From an uncultured Flavobacteriaceae bacterium (lineage in GTDB: Bacteria > Bacteroidota > Bacteroidia > Flavobacteriales > Flavobacteriaceae): a DNA stretch of 64,000 nucleotides. Positions within the stretch are counted from its first letter, which is position 1; each line of letters begins with the position of its first letter. The notes beneath the pieces are model-generated. The model was not told the DNA's origin. It ran no database searches and worked only from the letters and a program-made list of their open reading frames with translations. The translations under genes were made by a program, and so were the position numbers. Below are positions 20,773 to 29,313 of the stretch, in pieces. Location of the stretch: contig CAKZOO010000041.1 of the NCBI GenBank assembly GCA_937136455.1, forward strand, positions 24,207 through 88,206, read 5' to 3'.

Positions 20773-22108
20773 AATTGTAGAGGAGGCGATCATTCGTCTC
20801 CTCCATAAAAATAGATTTTTTGCCAACCTTATCATGAATTTTAACAGGATTTACGTTGACGATCAGCACCCTGTTAAGACTGCTGCGGTTAGTATTACTG
20901 ACAAGATCAATCTTTACGTATATGAGCCATTCTTTGCTAATCCATTCAAGGTGGAGATGCCTTCAGAAGAAGAACTCAAAGCGATCAAAGAGAAATTAGG
21001 ATCAGAGTACGATAAGTGGTATGAAGGTATGCAGGAGAGAGTTAAGAAAGCTCGCAAGGTTACTAACCCGACTGAGAAACAAATTCATCTAGCACAGGAA
21101 GCCATCCTGATTCATGAGTGTATGCACATTATGCACGACCATATCGCCAGAGCTAAATCGCTAGATACTAATATCGGTGATGGTATGAGTTTCAACATGC
21201 AAGCACTGAACATTGCCATGGATTGTGCTATTAACCAACTCCACGGAATTGACCAGCTAGTCGATCTTTTTGGTGGAGTAACGCTAAATTCATTTAAAGA
21301 AATGATTGGTGATAATAACATCAGACCTAATCAAAACTTTGAGTACTATTTTAACAAAATGAAGCAGAATGCTGAAAAGTTAAAAGAGAAATATGGTGAC
21401 AATCTCCAAGGTGCAGACAACCAAGACGATCACGGTCAATGGTCTGAAGGTGGAGAAGGTCAGGATGAGTACAAAAGTGAAGTTGTAAAGAATGCTGTCA
21501 GGAAAGCTCAAAGGCAGACAGGGGCTGGTAACATTTCTGGTGACATCCAGCTAATGATTGACGAACTTCTTGTTTCTAAGGTTAACTGGAAAAAAGAGCT
21601 TAGGAAATTTATGCAAGGATTTGTTAAATATACCAAAACATGTTCTAGAGCAAAAAGGCATCGTAAGTACGGAATTGTTTTTCCGGGGAAGAAAAAGAAG
21701 TATCACGCACACATTGCTGTTGCAGTGGATACGTCTGGATCGATGTCTGACGAGGACATTAAGAGATGTTTTACTGAGATTCACAAGATTGCCACAACAA
21801 CCAGTATCCAGATTACTGTAATTGAGGCTGACTCAAATATCACTCAGGTATATCCGTATTGTCCAAAAAAAGAAATACGTTGTATGGGCAGAGGCGGCAC
21901 GGCTTATAACCCAGCATTCGAGAAAGCTGAAGAATTGGGAGTCAACGGCATCATCTATTTAGGTGACATGGATAGTGCCGATACTCCGACAGAACCTTCT
22001 TTTCCTACACTTTGGGGAGTAATTGGATCGAAGCAGAATCCTCCAGCAGACTTCGGTAAAGCAATCTACATCGACACAGAGTCTGGTGAGTTCTCAAAAG
22101 CGAGCTAA
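20759..22108 (+). CDS. VWA-domain putative metallopeptidase (DUF2201-like)
   Basis: 449 residues. N-terminal part: AILIHECMHIMHDH, an HExxH zinc motif (H119, E120, H123), followed by NIAMDCAINQ, as in DUF2201 predicted metallopeptidases. A charged Gly/Glu-rich linker (EGGEGQDEY) leads to a C-terminal VWA-like domain with the MIDAS motif DTSGSMS (D324) and later GGTAY and GDMDS. It is the usual partner of a MoxR ATPase, and the overlap with it implies a complex. Possible protease or assembly factor acting on host or virion targets. Confidence 0.85.
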   Translation: MKRSKIVEEAIIRLLHKNRFFANLIMNFNRIYVDDQHPVKTAAVSITDKINLYVYEPFFANPFKVEMPSEEELKAIKEKLGSEYDKWYEGMQERVKKARKVTNPTEKQIHLAQEAILIHECMHIMHDHIARAKSLDTNIGDGMSFNMQALNIAMDCAINQLHGIDQLVDLFGGVTLNSFKEMIGDNNIRPNQNFEYYFNKMKQNAEKLKEKYGDNLQGADNQDDHGQWSEGGEGQDEYKSEVVKNAVRKAQRQTGAGNISGDIQLMIDELLVSKVNWKKELRKFMQGFVKYTKTCSRAKRHRKYGIVFPGKKKKYHAHIAVAVDTSGSMSDEDIKRCFTEIHKIATTTSIQITVIEADSNITQVYPYCPKKEIRCMGRGGTAYNPAFEKAEELGVNGIIYLGDMDSADTPTEPSFPTLWGVIGSKQNPPADFGKAIYIDTESGEFSKAS

Positions 22109-22115
22109 GACTCAG

Positions 22116-22409
22116 ATGAGTAAACGCTTTACCTACGAAAACAGGATCAAGTATCGCAAACTTCAAGAGGGAGTTTTTGAATCCTGCAACATTTACCAAT
22201 CCCAAAGGACGGGAGGTAGGTACAGAATTAAAATTGATGAGAACGAAGGGTGGTGTAAAATAATTAATGTGGGTAACCGCACTATTGTATTCCAGCACCA
22301 CCTTACTGACAAAAAATACTTGCGTAAAAAGGCAAGGAGAAAGCTTGTAGATTTGGGTGTGGTATTTGAGAGGGCAGTGGTATATTATGAAAAAGAAAAG
22401 AGAGATTAA
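22116..22409 (+). CDS. Hypothetical protein (97 aa)
   Basis: 97 basic residues from ATG at 22116, after the end of the VWA gene; an earlier in-frame start would lie deep in that gene. Contains GGRYRIKIDENEGWCKIINVG, then a basic helix (KKYLRKKARRKLVDLG). The RYRI...WC pattern faintly recalls the CWA-type paralogues, but it lacks their tail. Confidence 0.6.
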   Translation: MSKRFTYENRIKYRKLQEGVFESCNIYQSQRTGGRYRIKIDENEGWCKIINVGNRTIVFQHHLTDKKYLRKKARRKLVDLGVVFERAVVYYEKEKRD

Positions 22410-22626
22410 ATTAGGTAGCTTGGTTAGAATTAGACCAGAATCTAAGTATTACGGACGCAACCGAGATAATCCTATAGATACAGTAGGGACAGTTTTCAGT
22501 TTTAGAACGTCAGCAGACGTTAGAGTAAGATGGTCTCCCACTTCTACCAATTCCTACAACTTTTCCGATTTAGAGGACGTGACATCTAAATTGTGGGACT
22601 TGCTTCGGGGCAGTGGTGTGCTATGA
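22387..22626 (+). CDS. TNL-tail family protein (YYG subgroup)
   Basis: 79 residues, MKKKREIKLGSLVRI, SKYYGRNRDNPIDTVG, VRVRWSPTSTNSYNFSDL, ending SKLWDLLRGSGVL. Its body aligns with 18705-18947; the tail has drifted (LLRGSG). Ribosome site is weak (GAGGGCAG). Overlaps both neighbours. Confidence 0.75.
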   Translation: MKKKREIKLGSLVRIRPESKYYGRNRDNPIDTVGTVFSFRTSADVRVRWSPTSTNSYNFSDLEDVTSKLWDLLRGSGVL

Positions 22627-22856
22627 AAATTAAAGTAGGTGATAAATTTTTGGTAGTGTGGGATACAGATATCCCTGAGGGCACCGTGATGAGAGTTACT
22701 TGTTTAAATGTGGATTACTTTTCTGCTCGCAACGATGTGGGTCGAGGTTGGTCTTACCTAATTAAGGATTTAAAAGCTTATGGTATTGGAAACAAAGTAT
22801 ATTCTATCCTAACTCCAATGAACACACTATCAAAATTATTATATTTAGGAGAATAA
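22623..22856 (+). CDS. TNL-tail family protein (prototype subgroup)
   Basis: 77 residues from the ATG overlapping the previous stop. MKIKVGDKFLVVWDTDIPEG ... WSYLIKDLKAYG ... ILTPMNTLSKLLYLGE. Close paralogue of 8549-8782 and 24093-24332. TTAGGAGAATAA within the tail and stop gives the ribosome site for the nuclease gene. Confidence 0.88.
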   Translation: MKIKVGDKFLVVWDTDIPEGTVMRVTCLNVDYFSARNDVGRGWSYLIKDLKAYGIGNKVYSILTPMNTLSKLLYLGE

Positions 22857-23849
22857 ATGCAATTTTCGCACTCAGCAATTGACAAATACAGAACATGTCC
22901 TAGACTGTATTTTTTACATTACATCGAAAGACTTAGACCTATAATCCAAAAGTCTCCCCTATTCTTTGGGTCACTGGTAGACGACGTGGTAGGTAGGATT
23001 TTCCTAGAGAAGAAAGTTTACCTGACCCCAGAAGAACTTGATCTGTCACTTAAAAGTACAGATGATATTATTCAGGAAACCTTAGCTAAATGGTACGAGG
23101 ACGAAAAACTTCGCTTCTCGCAAGCAGATTTAGACCTCTCGCTGTTTTCTGAAGCAGACCTAGCCCAATGTATTGCTAGGTGTAAGGAGTTGAATCTGGA
23201 CGTATCTGAGGACTCCTATAAGGCTTTTCTGGATGCGTGTAAAACCCAACTGAAGCAGGACGACTTTGCGTTAGATTCTGAGTGTCAGTTAGGATACAAC
23301 AGTTTCTTTATTAAATCTCTGGAACTTAAAATTGGTATGTTCCTCCCAGTTGTCCGTAAATGGTTCGAGGGAGAGGTGCAGGAAACCAAAAGTGTACAGA
23401 GGGAAGTTACTCTGGAGGACGAGGATGATGTAATTACTGGATACATTGATATGATCCTGATTATGAAAGATGGTACTGAAATGGTTTGGGATTTAAAAAC
23501 ATCCAGTCGTGCTTACAAAGAAAATGACGCAAATGAGTCTCCACAGTTGACAATTTACTCAGAATATGCTAGAATACCTGAGGTGGGATTTTTAGTCCTA
23601 CAAAAAAACATCAGGAAAAGAGAGCCAAGGGTCAGACTTCAGGATATCCGTGGCAAAATTACAGAAGAACAATCTGAAAAAGTCTTTTCCGAAATCACAG
23701 AAATTGTTGATGAAATTAAATCGCTCGACAAGGAAATGAGCTGTTTTAAAAAGAATTTGGATTCTTGCGGAGCGTGGGGCGGTTGTCAATACAGGAAATT
23801 CTGCAAGTTCGGCACTGAGGTTGGTTTGGAAAGGAAAGAGAAAAAGTGA
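22857..23849 (+). CDS. Cas4/RecB-like PD-(D/E)XK nuclease
   Basis: 330 residues. N-terminal FSHSAIDKYRTCPRLYFLHY is typical of the PD-(D/E)XK_1 (Cas4/AddB-type) group. Catalytic core: GYIDMI (D198) and WDLKTSS (D212, K214), then SPQLTIYSEYA. The C-terminal cysteines (SCGAWGGCQYRKFC) with the early CP could bind an iron-sulphur cluster, as in Cas4. It likely processes DNA ends in recombination or replication beside the ERF protein, or degrades host DNA. Confidence 0.88.
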   Translation: MQFSHSAIDKYRTCPRLYFLHYIERLRPIIQKSPLFFGSLVDDVVGRIFLEKKVYLTPEELDLSLKSTDDIIQETLAKWYEDEKLRFSQADLDLSLFSEADLAQCIARCKELNLDVSEDSYKAFLDACKTQLKQDDFALDSECQLGYNSFFIKSLELKIGMFLPVVRKWFEGEVQETKSVQREVTLEDEDDVITGYIDMILIMKDGTEMVWDLKTSSRAYKENDANESPQLTIYSEYARIPEVGFLVLQKNIRKREPRVRLQDIRGKITEEQSEKVFSEITEIVDEIKSLDKEMSCFKKNLDSCGAWGGCQYRKFCKFGTEVGLERKEKK

Positions 23850-24103
23850 GTAAACTGTATATAGTAACTCAAGTAGTGAGAGGCACACGCAATCCTGTCG
23901 GAACTTTGTATCGTGAAATGTGCGAACATTCCTTCTCAAAACAGAATATAATAAGGATAGATGGGTATCGTGCCTCACAATTGATTCTTTTACCAGATTT
24001 AACTTCAAGGGTGGGGGTAGAAAGTGATGGACATATCCTATACCGCTTTGCTCCTGCGCCCAATTTAGTAACCCTTTTATTCGCAGGTGAAAATGGAAAT
24101 TAA
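23846..24103 (+). CDS. TNL-tail family protein
   Basis: 85 residues, GTG start in a GTGA overlap. MSKLYIVTQVVRGTRNPVG, basic beta-rich body, ending PAPNLVTLLFAGENGN. Codons of AGE (gca ggt gaa) give CAGG before the next ATG, a weaker version of the usual overlap. Confidence 0.75.
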   Translation: MSKLYIVTQVVRGTRNPVGTLYREMCEHSFSKQNIIRIDGYRASQLILLPDLTSRVGVESDGHILYRFAPAPNLVTLLFAGENGN

Positions 24104-24332
24104 AGTTGGGGATAAATTTATAAGAGTGTGGGATGAAGATTATCCTGTAGGTATCGTTACTGTGACAAAAATTGATGTCGAAAAGGGTGAGTTTTGGGCT
24201 CAATGTAAAGAACAGGATTACTGGTGGTATAAACAAAATGATTTAAAAGCTTACGCTGGGGACATAATTTCCATCCTAGCCCCAATAAACAATTTAACAA
24301 CACTACTATATTTAGGAGAAAATAATGGCTGA
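24093..24332 (+). CDS. TNL-tail family protein (prototype subgroup)
   Basis: 79 residues from ATG at 24093. MEIKVGDKFIRVWDEDYPVG ... YWWYKQNDLKAY ... ILAPINNLTTLLYLGENNG. Strong paralogue of 8549 and 22623. The tail continues four residues, and the next gene starts within it, still using TTAGGAGAA as ribosome site. Confidence 0.88.
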   Translation: MEIKVGDKFIRVWDEDYPVGIVTVTKIDVEKGEFWAQCKEQDYWWYKQNDLKAYAGDIISILAPINNLTTLLYLGENNG

Positions 24333-24681
24333 AAAGAAAACAAAAAAGAAAACTAGCACCAGAAAAAGTCAAGCACAAAAAGAACTTGAACAGGAAAACA
24401 AAACACTGAAAGAAAGGCTTGCTGAGGTACTAAATTATGCTAAAGATTTGGAAAATAAAAAAGCAGGGGGAGACCTAACACACTCAGCTATTGGGTGTTC
24501 AAAAGACGAAGATGGGAATTACAGACTGGATTTTATTAAATACAATCCAGAAACTAAGGAAGCACTGGTCGATAAAACAGAACTGGTAACCCCAAATCCA
24601 AAGTCTTACCATGGAATGCTACACAAACTTGGAATGATTTCCGAGCTAGAAATATCTAAAAACGTAGAGGAGAAAAAATGA
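24325..24681 (+). CDS. Hypothetical protein with basic coiled-coil start (118 aa)
   Basis: 118 residues: a Lys-rich N-terminus (MAEKKTKKKTSTRKSQ), a coiled-coil stretch (ELEQENKTLKERLAEVL), then a small globular end (HSAIGCSKDEDGNYRLDF). A DNA-associated protein is plausible from position and charge; not recognised. Confidence 0.7.
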   Translation: MAEKKTKKKTSTRKSQAQKELEQENKTLKERLAEVLNYAKDLENKKAGGDLTHSAIGCSKDEDGNYRLDFIKYNPETKEALVDKTELVTPNPKSYHGMLHKLGMISELEISKNVEEKK

Positions 24682-24851
24682 ATAAGGAAAACGTAATTTC
24701 GCACTTTGTTTCTGCAGTGGCACTAATTGTTGTTGGTGCAGTTTCGCAACACTTTATCAGTTCAGATTACACGATGGGAATCGGTTATCTTTTAGGACTA
24801 GCTCACGGTTTTGTAAAGCCGAGAGTGGAGAGTCTAATTTTTAAAAAATAG
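24678..24851 (+). CDS. Small membrane protein (57 aa)
   Basis: 57 residues with one clear hydrophobic segment (AVALIVVGAVSQHFI) and a weaker second (MGIGYLLGLAHGFV). ATGA overlap with the previous gene, AGGAGG before the next. Not recognised. Confidence 0.55.
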   Translation: MNKENVISHFVSAVALIVVGAVSQHFISSDYTMGIGYLLGLAHGFVKPRVESLIFKK

Positions 24852-24859
24852 GAGGAAAA

Positions 24860-25099
24860 ATGACGTTAGAAGAACTAAAAAAACTTAAAAGTTACGAGAT
24901 TAAACTAGGGACCGGTTCGCCCCTCACGGAAGAGGACGGAAGCAAGGTATTCTTACAAACCTGCAACATCCAAGTTTTCGATGTTGAAAAAAAGACAACA
25001 TTAAAAGCTGTGTCTGGGGTTTTAGGTAAAGGTAAAACTCAGGATGAGGCAGAGCAAAACGCATTAACAAAAGCTTGCGAGCTTTTAGGGGAGATTTAG
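24860..25099 (+). CDS. Small protein upstream of the ERF gene (79 aa)
   Basis: 79 residues, beta-rich middle and a C-terminal helix (KTQDEAEQNALTKACELLG) like that ending dsRNA-binding-type folds. Good ribosome site (AGGAGGAAAA). One base separates it from the annealing protein, so a role in recombination or single-strand DNA handling is likely but unproven. Confidence 0.65.
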   Translation: MTLEELKKLKSYEIKLGTGSPLTEEDGSKVFLQTCNIQVFDVEKKTTLKAVSGVLGKGKTQDEAEQNALTKACELLGEI

Positions 25100-25100
25100 G

Positions 25101-25616
25101 ATGAAATCTAGTGAATCAATTAAGACAATTTCCCAGAGCCTAGTGAAAGCTCAAAAGGAAATGTCTGCAGCCAAAAAAGGGTCAGCAAATCCCTTTTTTA
25201 AATCAAAGTACGCAGACTATAATTCAGTTTTAGAAGCCTGTAAGGACGCCCTGAATAATCAAGGGATTGTAATCCTGCAGCCTCACAAAACAATTATCGA
25301 AGGTGAGTCTCAGGTTGCCTTTGTTGAGACAGTTTTACTTCATGAATCTGGAGAGTTTGTTTCATCTGAAACTAAAATTGAGGTAGCAAAAAAGAACGAT
25401 CCACAGGCTCTAGGTTCTGCTATTTCTTACGCCAGACGCTACGGACTCCAGTCGTTAGTTTCGTTACCAACATCAGATGACGATGATGGAGAAAAGGCTA
25501 TGAGTAGAAAGTCTGCTTCAGATTTTAAAGCAAAATCTAATGACAAAAAAGAAGAGAAGCCTGCAGAGGAAAAGCGTACTCGTTTTAAAAACGCAACAAA
25601 AACAGGAGTACTGTAA
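25101..25616 (+). CDS. erf: ERF-family single-strand annealing protein
   Basis: 171 residues. ERF superfamily signatures: KGSANPFFKSKYADYNSVLE near the start, then GSAISYARRYGLQSLVSL and a DDDDGE stretch. The C-terminal 40 residues are a charged flexible tail. Such proteins anneal complementary single strands in phage recombination. Neighbours include the Cas4/RecB-like nuclease, a plausible partner exonuclease. Its start follows the previous stop by one base. Confidence 0.9.
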   Translation: MKSSESIKTISQSLVKAQKEMSAAKKGSANPFFKSKYADYNSVLEACKDALNNQGIVILQPHKTIIEGESQVAFVETVLLHESGEFVSSETKIEVAKKNDPQALGSAISYARRYGLQSLVSLPTSDDDDGEKAMSRKSASDFKAKSNDKKEEKPAEEKRTRFKNATKTGVL

Positions 25617-25879
25617 TGATCCCAAAAGATCAAGCAGCAGAAGAATTAAATCGTGTTGTGCAACGTCAGCAAAAGGATTTGAAATCCAGACTCGACAGTT
25701 TTAGTAAAGGAAGCCTAAAGCGTATGGTCAAAATCTTAGGGGGAGGTCTAGGTGATAACGTGACTCTCCAAGGTAATGAGCAAAAGTTTCTGGATGACTT
25801 GCACAATTATTTTGAAAACCATCTTGCTAACGCAGGATTGAAAGACGAATTAGCTAACGAAGGAGAACAGAATGGCTAA
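25616..25879 (+). CDS. Hypothetical protein (87 aa)
   Basis: 87 mostly helical residues (QAAEELNRVVQRQQKDLKSRL ... FLDDLHNYFENHL). TAATG overlap with the annealing protein gene suggests a linked role. Not recognised. Confidence 0.7.
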   Translation: MIPKDQAAEELNRVVQRQQKDLKSRLDSFSKGSLKRMVKILGGGLGDNVTLQGNEQKFLDDLHNYFENHLANAGLKDELANEGEQNG

Positions 25880-26123
25880 ACGTTACGTTAACAACCCTCT
25901 TCAGATTCTACAATCTAAAAAGGGAGACCTGTACATTCAGGTAACAAAGGATCAGGGTGTTTTTGAAGATTTCCTGAAAAGTGTGGAGCCGGGTGCGGCT
26001 ATCTTTCTAAACAATGCTGAGGACAAAAGAGCTAAGGCTGTGGACGAAGGTAAAATGTCTGAGGAACTTGCTGAGAAGCTAAGTTTTATCAAGTACGAGA
26101 CCACACTGGTTTGTGACGATTAG
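25872..26123 (+). CDS. Hypothetical protein (83 aa)
   Basis: 83 residues, MAKRYVNNPLQILQSKKGDLYIQVTK, an acidic middle and VCDD end. The beta-like SKKGDLYIQV start and recombination-gene context would suit a small DNA-binding protein, but I see no diagnostic motif. Last gene of this sub-block; a hairpin follows. Confidence 0.7.
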   Translation: MAKRYVNNPLQILQSKKGDLYIQVTKDQGVFEDFLKSVEPGAAIFLNNAEDKRAKAVDEGKMSEELAEKLSFIKYETTLVCDD

Positions 26124-26126
26124 AGG

Positions 26127-26161
26127 CTATGCCCCGTAAGGGGCTAGTCTCCTTTTGGAGG
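26127..26161 (+). promoter_or_regulatory. Double hairpin between the recombination block and 26166
   Basis: First hairpin CTA-t-GCCCC / GGGGC-TAG with GTAA loop (26127-26147). Immediately after, CTCC-TTTT-GGAG (26149-26160) would hide the GGAGG ribosome site of the gene at 26166. The first may act as a terminator or RNA-stability element, the second as a translation block. Confidence 0.5.
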
Positions 26162-26165
26162 TGAC

Positions 26166-26387
26166 ATGTTTAAAGTTGGGGATAAAATTTTGGTTATTAG
26201 CTCGGAGAGTAGGGGTAGCGAAGTATTTCCTTTAGGAGTACAGATTATCAAGAGTGTGAACAATACAGAACGATTAGGAACTACTGAAAAGCGATGGTCT
26301 TATTACTACGACAACTCCCGTAATACTATAAGCAAGTATGTTCCAGCAACCAACCTAACACTATTACTTTGGGAAGGAAATGATTAA
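26166..26387 (+). CDS. TNL-tail family protein
   Basis: 73 residues, MFKVGDKILVISSESRGSEV, RWSYYYDNS, end PATNLTLLLWEGND. Its GGAGG ribosome site lies in a possible hairpin. GGGAAGGAAATG in its tail codons starts the next gene. Confidence 0.82.
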   Translation: MFKVGDKILVISSESRGSEVFPLGVQIIKSVNNTERLGTTEKRWSYYYDNSRNTISKYVPATNLTLLLWEGND

Positions 26388-26589
26388 ATTAACAGACTGG
26401 GAACCTCGCAGAAAGGACATAATTAAAATATTCAAATCCAAAGGGTTAAAAAAGTCTATTGAACTTTACGTAACTTCAGGAATAAATTTAATGATAGCGT
26501 ACCACTTTATTTGGGAAGAGACTCAGGATGAGAGTGTAAAGGAAATTCGGGATAGGTTACTGGAATGGTACGGTGAGGAGTTAGTGTGA
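26380..26589 (+). CDS. Hypothetical protein (69 aa)
   Basis: 69 helical residues (RRKDIIKIFKSKGLKKSIEL, then IRDRLLEWYGEELV). The SKGLKKSIELYVTSGINL region could be a helix-turn-helix-like unit, read by eye only. The GAGGAG in GEEL codons is the next gene's ribosome site. Confidence 0.65.
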   Translation: MIKLTDWEPRRKDIIKIFKSKGLKKSIELYVTSGINLMIAYHFIWEETQDESVKEIRDRLLEWYGEELV

Positions 26590-26852
26590 AAATTGAAAAA
26601 TTACCAGCAGGAAAAAGTTCATTTGATATTTCCCTTTCTCCCACAGAAAAAGAAAGGCTGAACACAGAGTGGGAGTGGGGTGACGAAAAATACGGACAAG
26701 AAATTAAGAAGCAAAATATTGTAGCTACCTGCAACTGTAAAGGTGGAACTCACACTACTGAGGTTGTTGGCGAGGACGAGTGTGTCCACTGTGGCTACTT
26801 AGTTTTCTATACAGATTTAGATACTGATTTGAGAAAAGTGAGGGTGCTGTGA
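26586..26852 (+). CDS. Small protein with four-cysteine cluster (88 aa)
   Basis: 88 residues, GTG start in a GTGA overlap. After a charged first half come CNCKGG and ECVHCGY, likely one zinc site. Not recognised. Confidence 0.65.
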   Translation: MKIEKLPAGKSSFDISLSPTEKERLNTEWEWGDEKYGQEIKKQNIVATCNCKGGTHTTEVVGEDECVHCGYLVFYTDLDTDLRKVRVL

Positions 26853-27049
26853 TAGTTGAGGGTTGGTATAGGTTTATCGGTTCGTCTCGCCATTTTGACA
26901 GATTAAATGTTTATTACGTTAAACAACATTCTATGGGTGATGTCATTATTGCGATTAATAATTTAGGTACACGTTACGGTTGGACAAAAAAGGGATTTGT
27001 GGAAGACTGGGAATACCCCAACACATTAATGGGACTTTTGTGTGAATGA
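26849..27049 (+). CDS. TNL-tail family protein
   Basis: 66 residues, GTG start. MIVEGWYRFIGSSRHFDRLN, a beta-rich centre with RYGWTKKGF, end YPNTLMGLLCE. Short tail; GGGACTTTTGTGTG around the stop starts the next gene. Confidence 0.65.
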   Translation: MIVEGWYRFIGSSRHFDRLNVYYVKQHSMGDVIIAINNLGTRYGWTKKGFVEDWEYPNTLMGLLCE

Positions 27050-27353
27050 TTCGGTTACGGACAAACTTAACGATGCAGTTAGGATATTAAATGAGAATTA
27101 TTCTAAGAATTATTTTTTAAATGATCCTAGTAGGGATGTAAGGTTTTTTACTGAAGTAGATCAATATACTTCTTGCCACAAAATTACCTGTTATAGTGGT
27201 AGGTATTACTTTTCGACTTTATTAACTTTCGGTTCGCTTATTAAGTTGAACTCTAACCAAACAACTCAATTTTTACTAAAAATAATAAAATCCAAATTAA
27301 CACCAAAAAGTAACCTAGTGAGATTAATTTATGAAGGAGAAACAAATGTATAA
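27042..27353 (+). CDS. TNL-tail family protein with N-terminal extension
   Basis: 103 residues, longer than usual: a helical start (SVTDKLNDAVRILNENYSKN) precedes a YYFSTLLTFGSLIKL beta part and the tail KSNLVRLIYEGETNV. The gaa gga gaa codons of EGE form the ribosome site for the primase-helicase gene at 27346. Confidence 0.75.
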   Translation: MNDSVTDKLNDAVRILNENYSKNYFLNDPSRDVRFFTEVDQYTSCHKITCYSGRYYFSTLLTFGSLIKLNSNQTTQFLLKIIKSKLTPKSNLVRLIYEGETNV

Positions 27354-29313
27354 AAGAATCTGTGAAGGTCTTACAGATATTGGTAAATATATCCCAAAAA
27401 CTGAGGACACTTACAAGCACATTACTGGTCACAAGGACGCTTACACCAGTATCTATTATTACTCTGAAGAGCAGGTAAGAGAAGCTGAGAAAATAGTCGA
27501 AATTGACGGCAACAAAAGACCTAGAGGTATCAGTGGAATGACAGACGTTGTTACCGATAAGCTAGTTTGGGATTTTGATTCCGAAAAAGTAATTGATGCG
27601 AAACGTGACGCTATCAGCTTAGTACTAAAACTAAAATCCCAAGGTCTGGATGAGGATGATATTAGGATTTGTTTCTCAGGTTCAAAAGGGTTTGCTGTTG
27701 AGGTTCAGACTAACCAACAGTTTACCCCTGCAGAATTTAAAGCTATTACTAAAGACATAGCCAAGGGTCTGTCAACTTACGATTCCGTTGTAGCGAATCC
27801 TAGTAGAATTTTTAGGCTACCCAAAACTAAGCATAATAAGTCTGGGCTGTATAAAATCCCTCTATACTTTGACGAGCTGAAAGAGATGTCAGTGGAGCAA
27901 ATTAAAGAGGCAGCAAAAATTAAGCCTAAATGGAATGACGAAGTTATGGCTAGTTGGAAAGTTACCAAGCACACCTTTACTGTTCCAGAGACACCTACTG
28001 AGAAGCCTAAAAAGGACTCTGTAAGCGACTCTAATCCTTATTTTAGGGTAGACTATACCAAGAACCCATTTAAGCTTATACCGTGGAAATTAGCTATCTC
28101 ACAGGGTATTTTTCCTAATGGATGTAGGAACGATGCCCTAATGATCCTAGGTGCCACTCTAAAAGCTAAGGGTATGGACAGGACTCAGTGTTACTACGCT
28201 CTGAAAGCCTCTGCTGATAAGCAATCTGAGGTATTCGGTCAGGATAAGTATGGCAAGGATGAAATTTGGAAGAATATTATTACTCCAATCTACTCAGCTC
28301 TATGGAATGGAGCTACTTATTCTACCGCTAACTTTCCAGAGAAGCTAAGACAGTTTTACCTAGATTCTGGTATCCCTGAGATTACGGAAGTTCAGGGAGA
28401 CAATAAGCCTATCGACCTAGGTGACTTGTTTGGGGTATTTTCAAAGTATGCTGAGAATATTGACAAAAACACAGTCCGTACAGGTATTAAAGAATTGGAT
28501 CAAAACCTAAAATTACAAACACAAATGCTTGTTGGGTTAGTAGGGGTAGCAGGAAGTGGTAAAACTAGTTTAGCATTGCAGATTATGAAGAATTTATCTG
28601 TAGAACAAGAAACATCAATGTTCTTTTCTATGGATATGTCAACTGCTCAAGTTTACGAAAAACTAGCAAGGTCTTCAACGGAGTATGGTCCTGACCAAAT
28701 AATGAGAGCTTTTAAAAATGACCAGAAGCACGTAAAGGACGATATTAAGAATAAGGTTATCGACAATTACGAGAATGTCAAGCTTAACTTTAGAACGGCT
28801 CAAACAGTAGCGGATATGAAAGCTAGTGTTGAGGAATACGAACAGTCGTCTGGTAAAAAAGTAAGACTGGTAGTTGTTGACTATTTGGAGAAGCTAGGCT
28901 CTAGTTATTCCGATCCTACAGTTGGTTCAGGACAAAATGCGAAAGAACTTCAAGATTTAGCTAAGAGTCTGGATTGTGTGGTCTTGGTTTTACTTCAAAC
29001 ACAAAAAAGTAAGAATCCCGGTGACCCCATTCTATCAATGAGGTCGGTAAAAGGTAGCTCTCTTCTGGAGCAAGAAATGCGAGTTATCATCTCGTGTTGG
29101 AGGGACGGTTACGATCCTGCCCATTTTGATGACGACAAATGGATGAGCTTGGCTATTCTAAAAAATACTATGGGAAGTTTAGGTCAAGTTGATCTTAGAT
29201 GGAATGGGGAAAGGGGTATTGTTAGAGAATTGAGTCCTGACGAAAGACAGGAGATGAAAGATTATAAAAAACAAAAGGAGACCTTGAAGAACTTTAATGA
29301 CGGTCTTTTGTAG
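27346..29313 (+). CDS. Primase-helicase (AEP-like primase plus DnaB-type helicase)
   Basis: 655 residues from ATG at 27346, eight bases after GGAG; an upstream ATG at 27331 has no ribosome site. The N-terminal part looks like an archaeo-eukaryotic primase fold: VWDFDSE (D76, D78), CFSGSKGFAVEV and SRIFRLP. A linker follows, then a RecA/DnaB-like helicase: GVAGSGKTS (K406), MFFSMDMS, VRLVVVDYLEKL and VVLVLLQTQ. It would unwind the fork and prime lagging-strand synthesis for the polymerase at 31106. The last codons contain a promoter -35 region just after the stop. Confidence 0.9.
   Translation: MYKRICEGLTDIGKYIPKTEDTYKHITGHKDAYTSIYYYSEEQVREAEKIVEIDGNKRPRGISGMTDVVTDKLVWDFDSEKVIDAKRDAISLVLKLKSQGLDEDDIRICFSGSKGFAVEVQTNQQFTPAEFKAITKDIAKGLSTYDSVVANPSRIFRLPKTKHNKSGLYKIPLYFDELKEMSVEQIKEAAKIKPKWNDEVMASWKVTKHTFTVPETPTEKPKKDSVSDSNPYFRVDYTKNPFKLIPWKLAISQGIFPNGCRNDALMILGATLKAKGMDRTQCYYALKASADKQSEVFGQDKYGKDEIWKNIITPIYSALWNGATYSTANFPEKLRQFYLDSGIPEITEVQGDNKPIDLGDLFGVFSKYAENIDKNTVRTGIKELDQNLKLQTQMLVGLVGVAGSGKTSLALQIMKNLSVEQETSMFFSMDMSTAQVYEKLARSSTEYGPDQIMRAFKNDQKHVKDDIKNKVIDNYENVKLNFRTAQTVADMKASVEEYEQSSGKKVRLVVVDYLEKLGSSYSDPTVGSGQNAKELQDLAKSLDCVVLVLLQTQKSKNPGDPILSMRSVKGSSLLEQEMRVIISCWRDGYDPAHFDDDKWMSLAILKNTMGSLGQVDLRWNGERGIVRELSPDERQEMKDYKKQKETLKNFNDGLL

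Noticed and set aside
23547..23575. TTGACA-17-TAGAAT inside the Cas4/RecB-like gene
   Set aside because: Matches the promoter pattern but lies mid-gene with no start nearby; probably chance.
23598..24236. 212-codon - strand frame opposite the nuclease and family genes
   Set aside because: Shadow of three + strand genes with clear motifs; low-complexity hydrophobic product.
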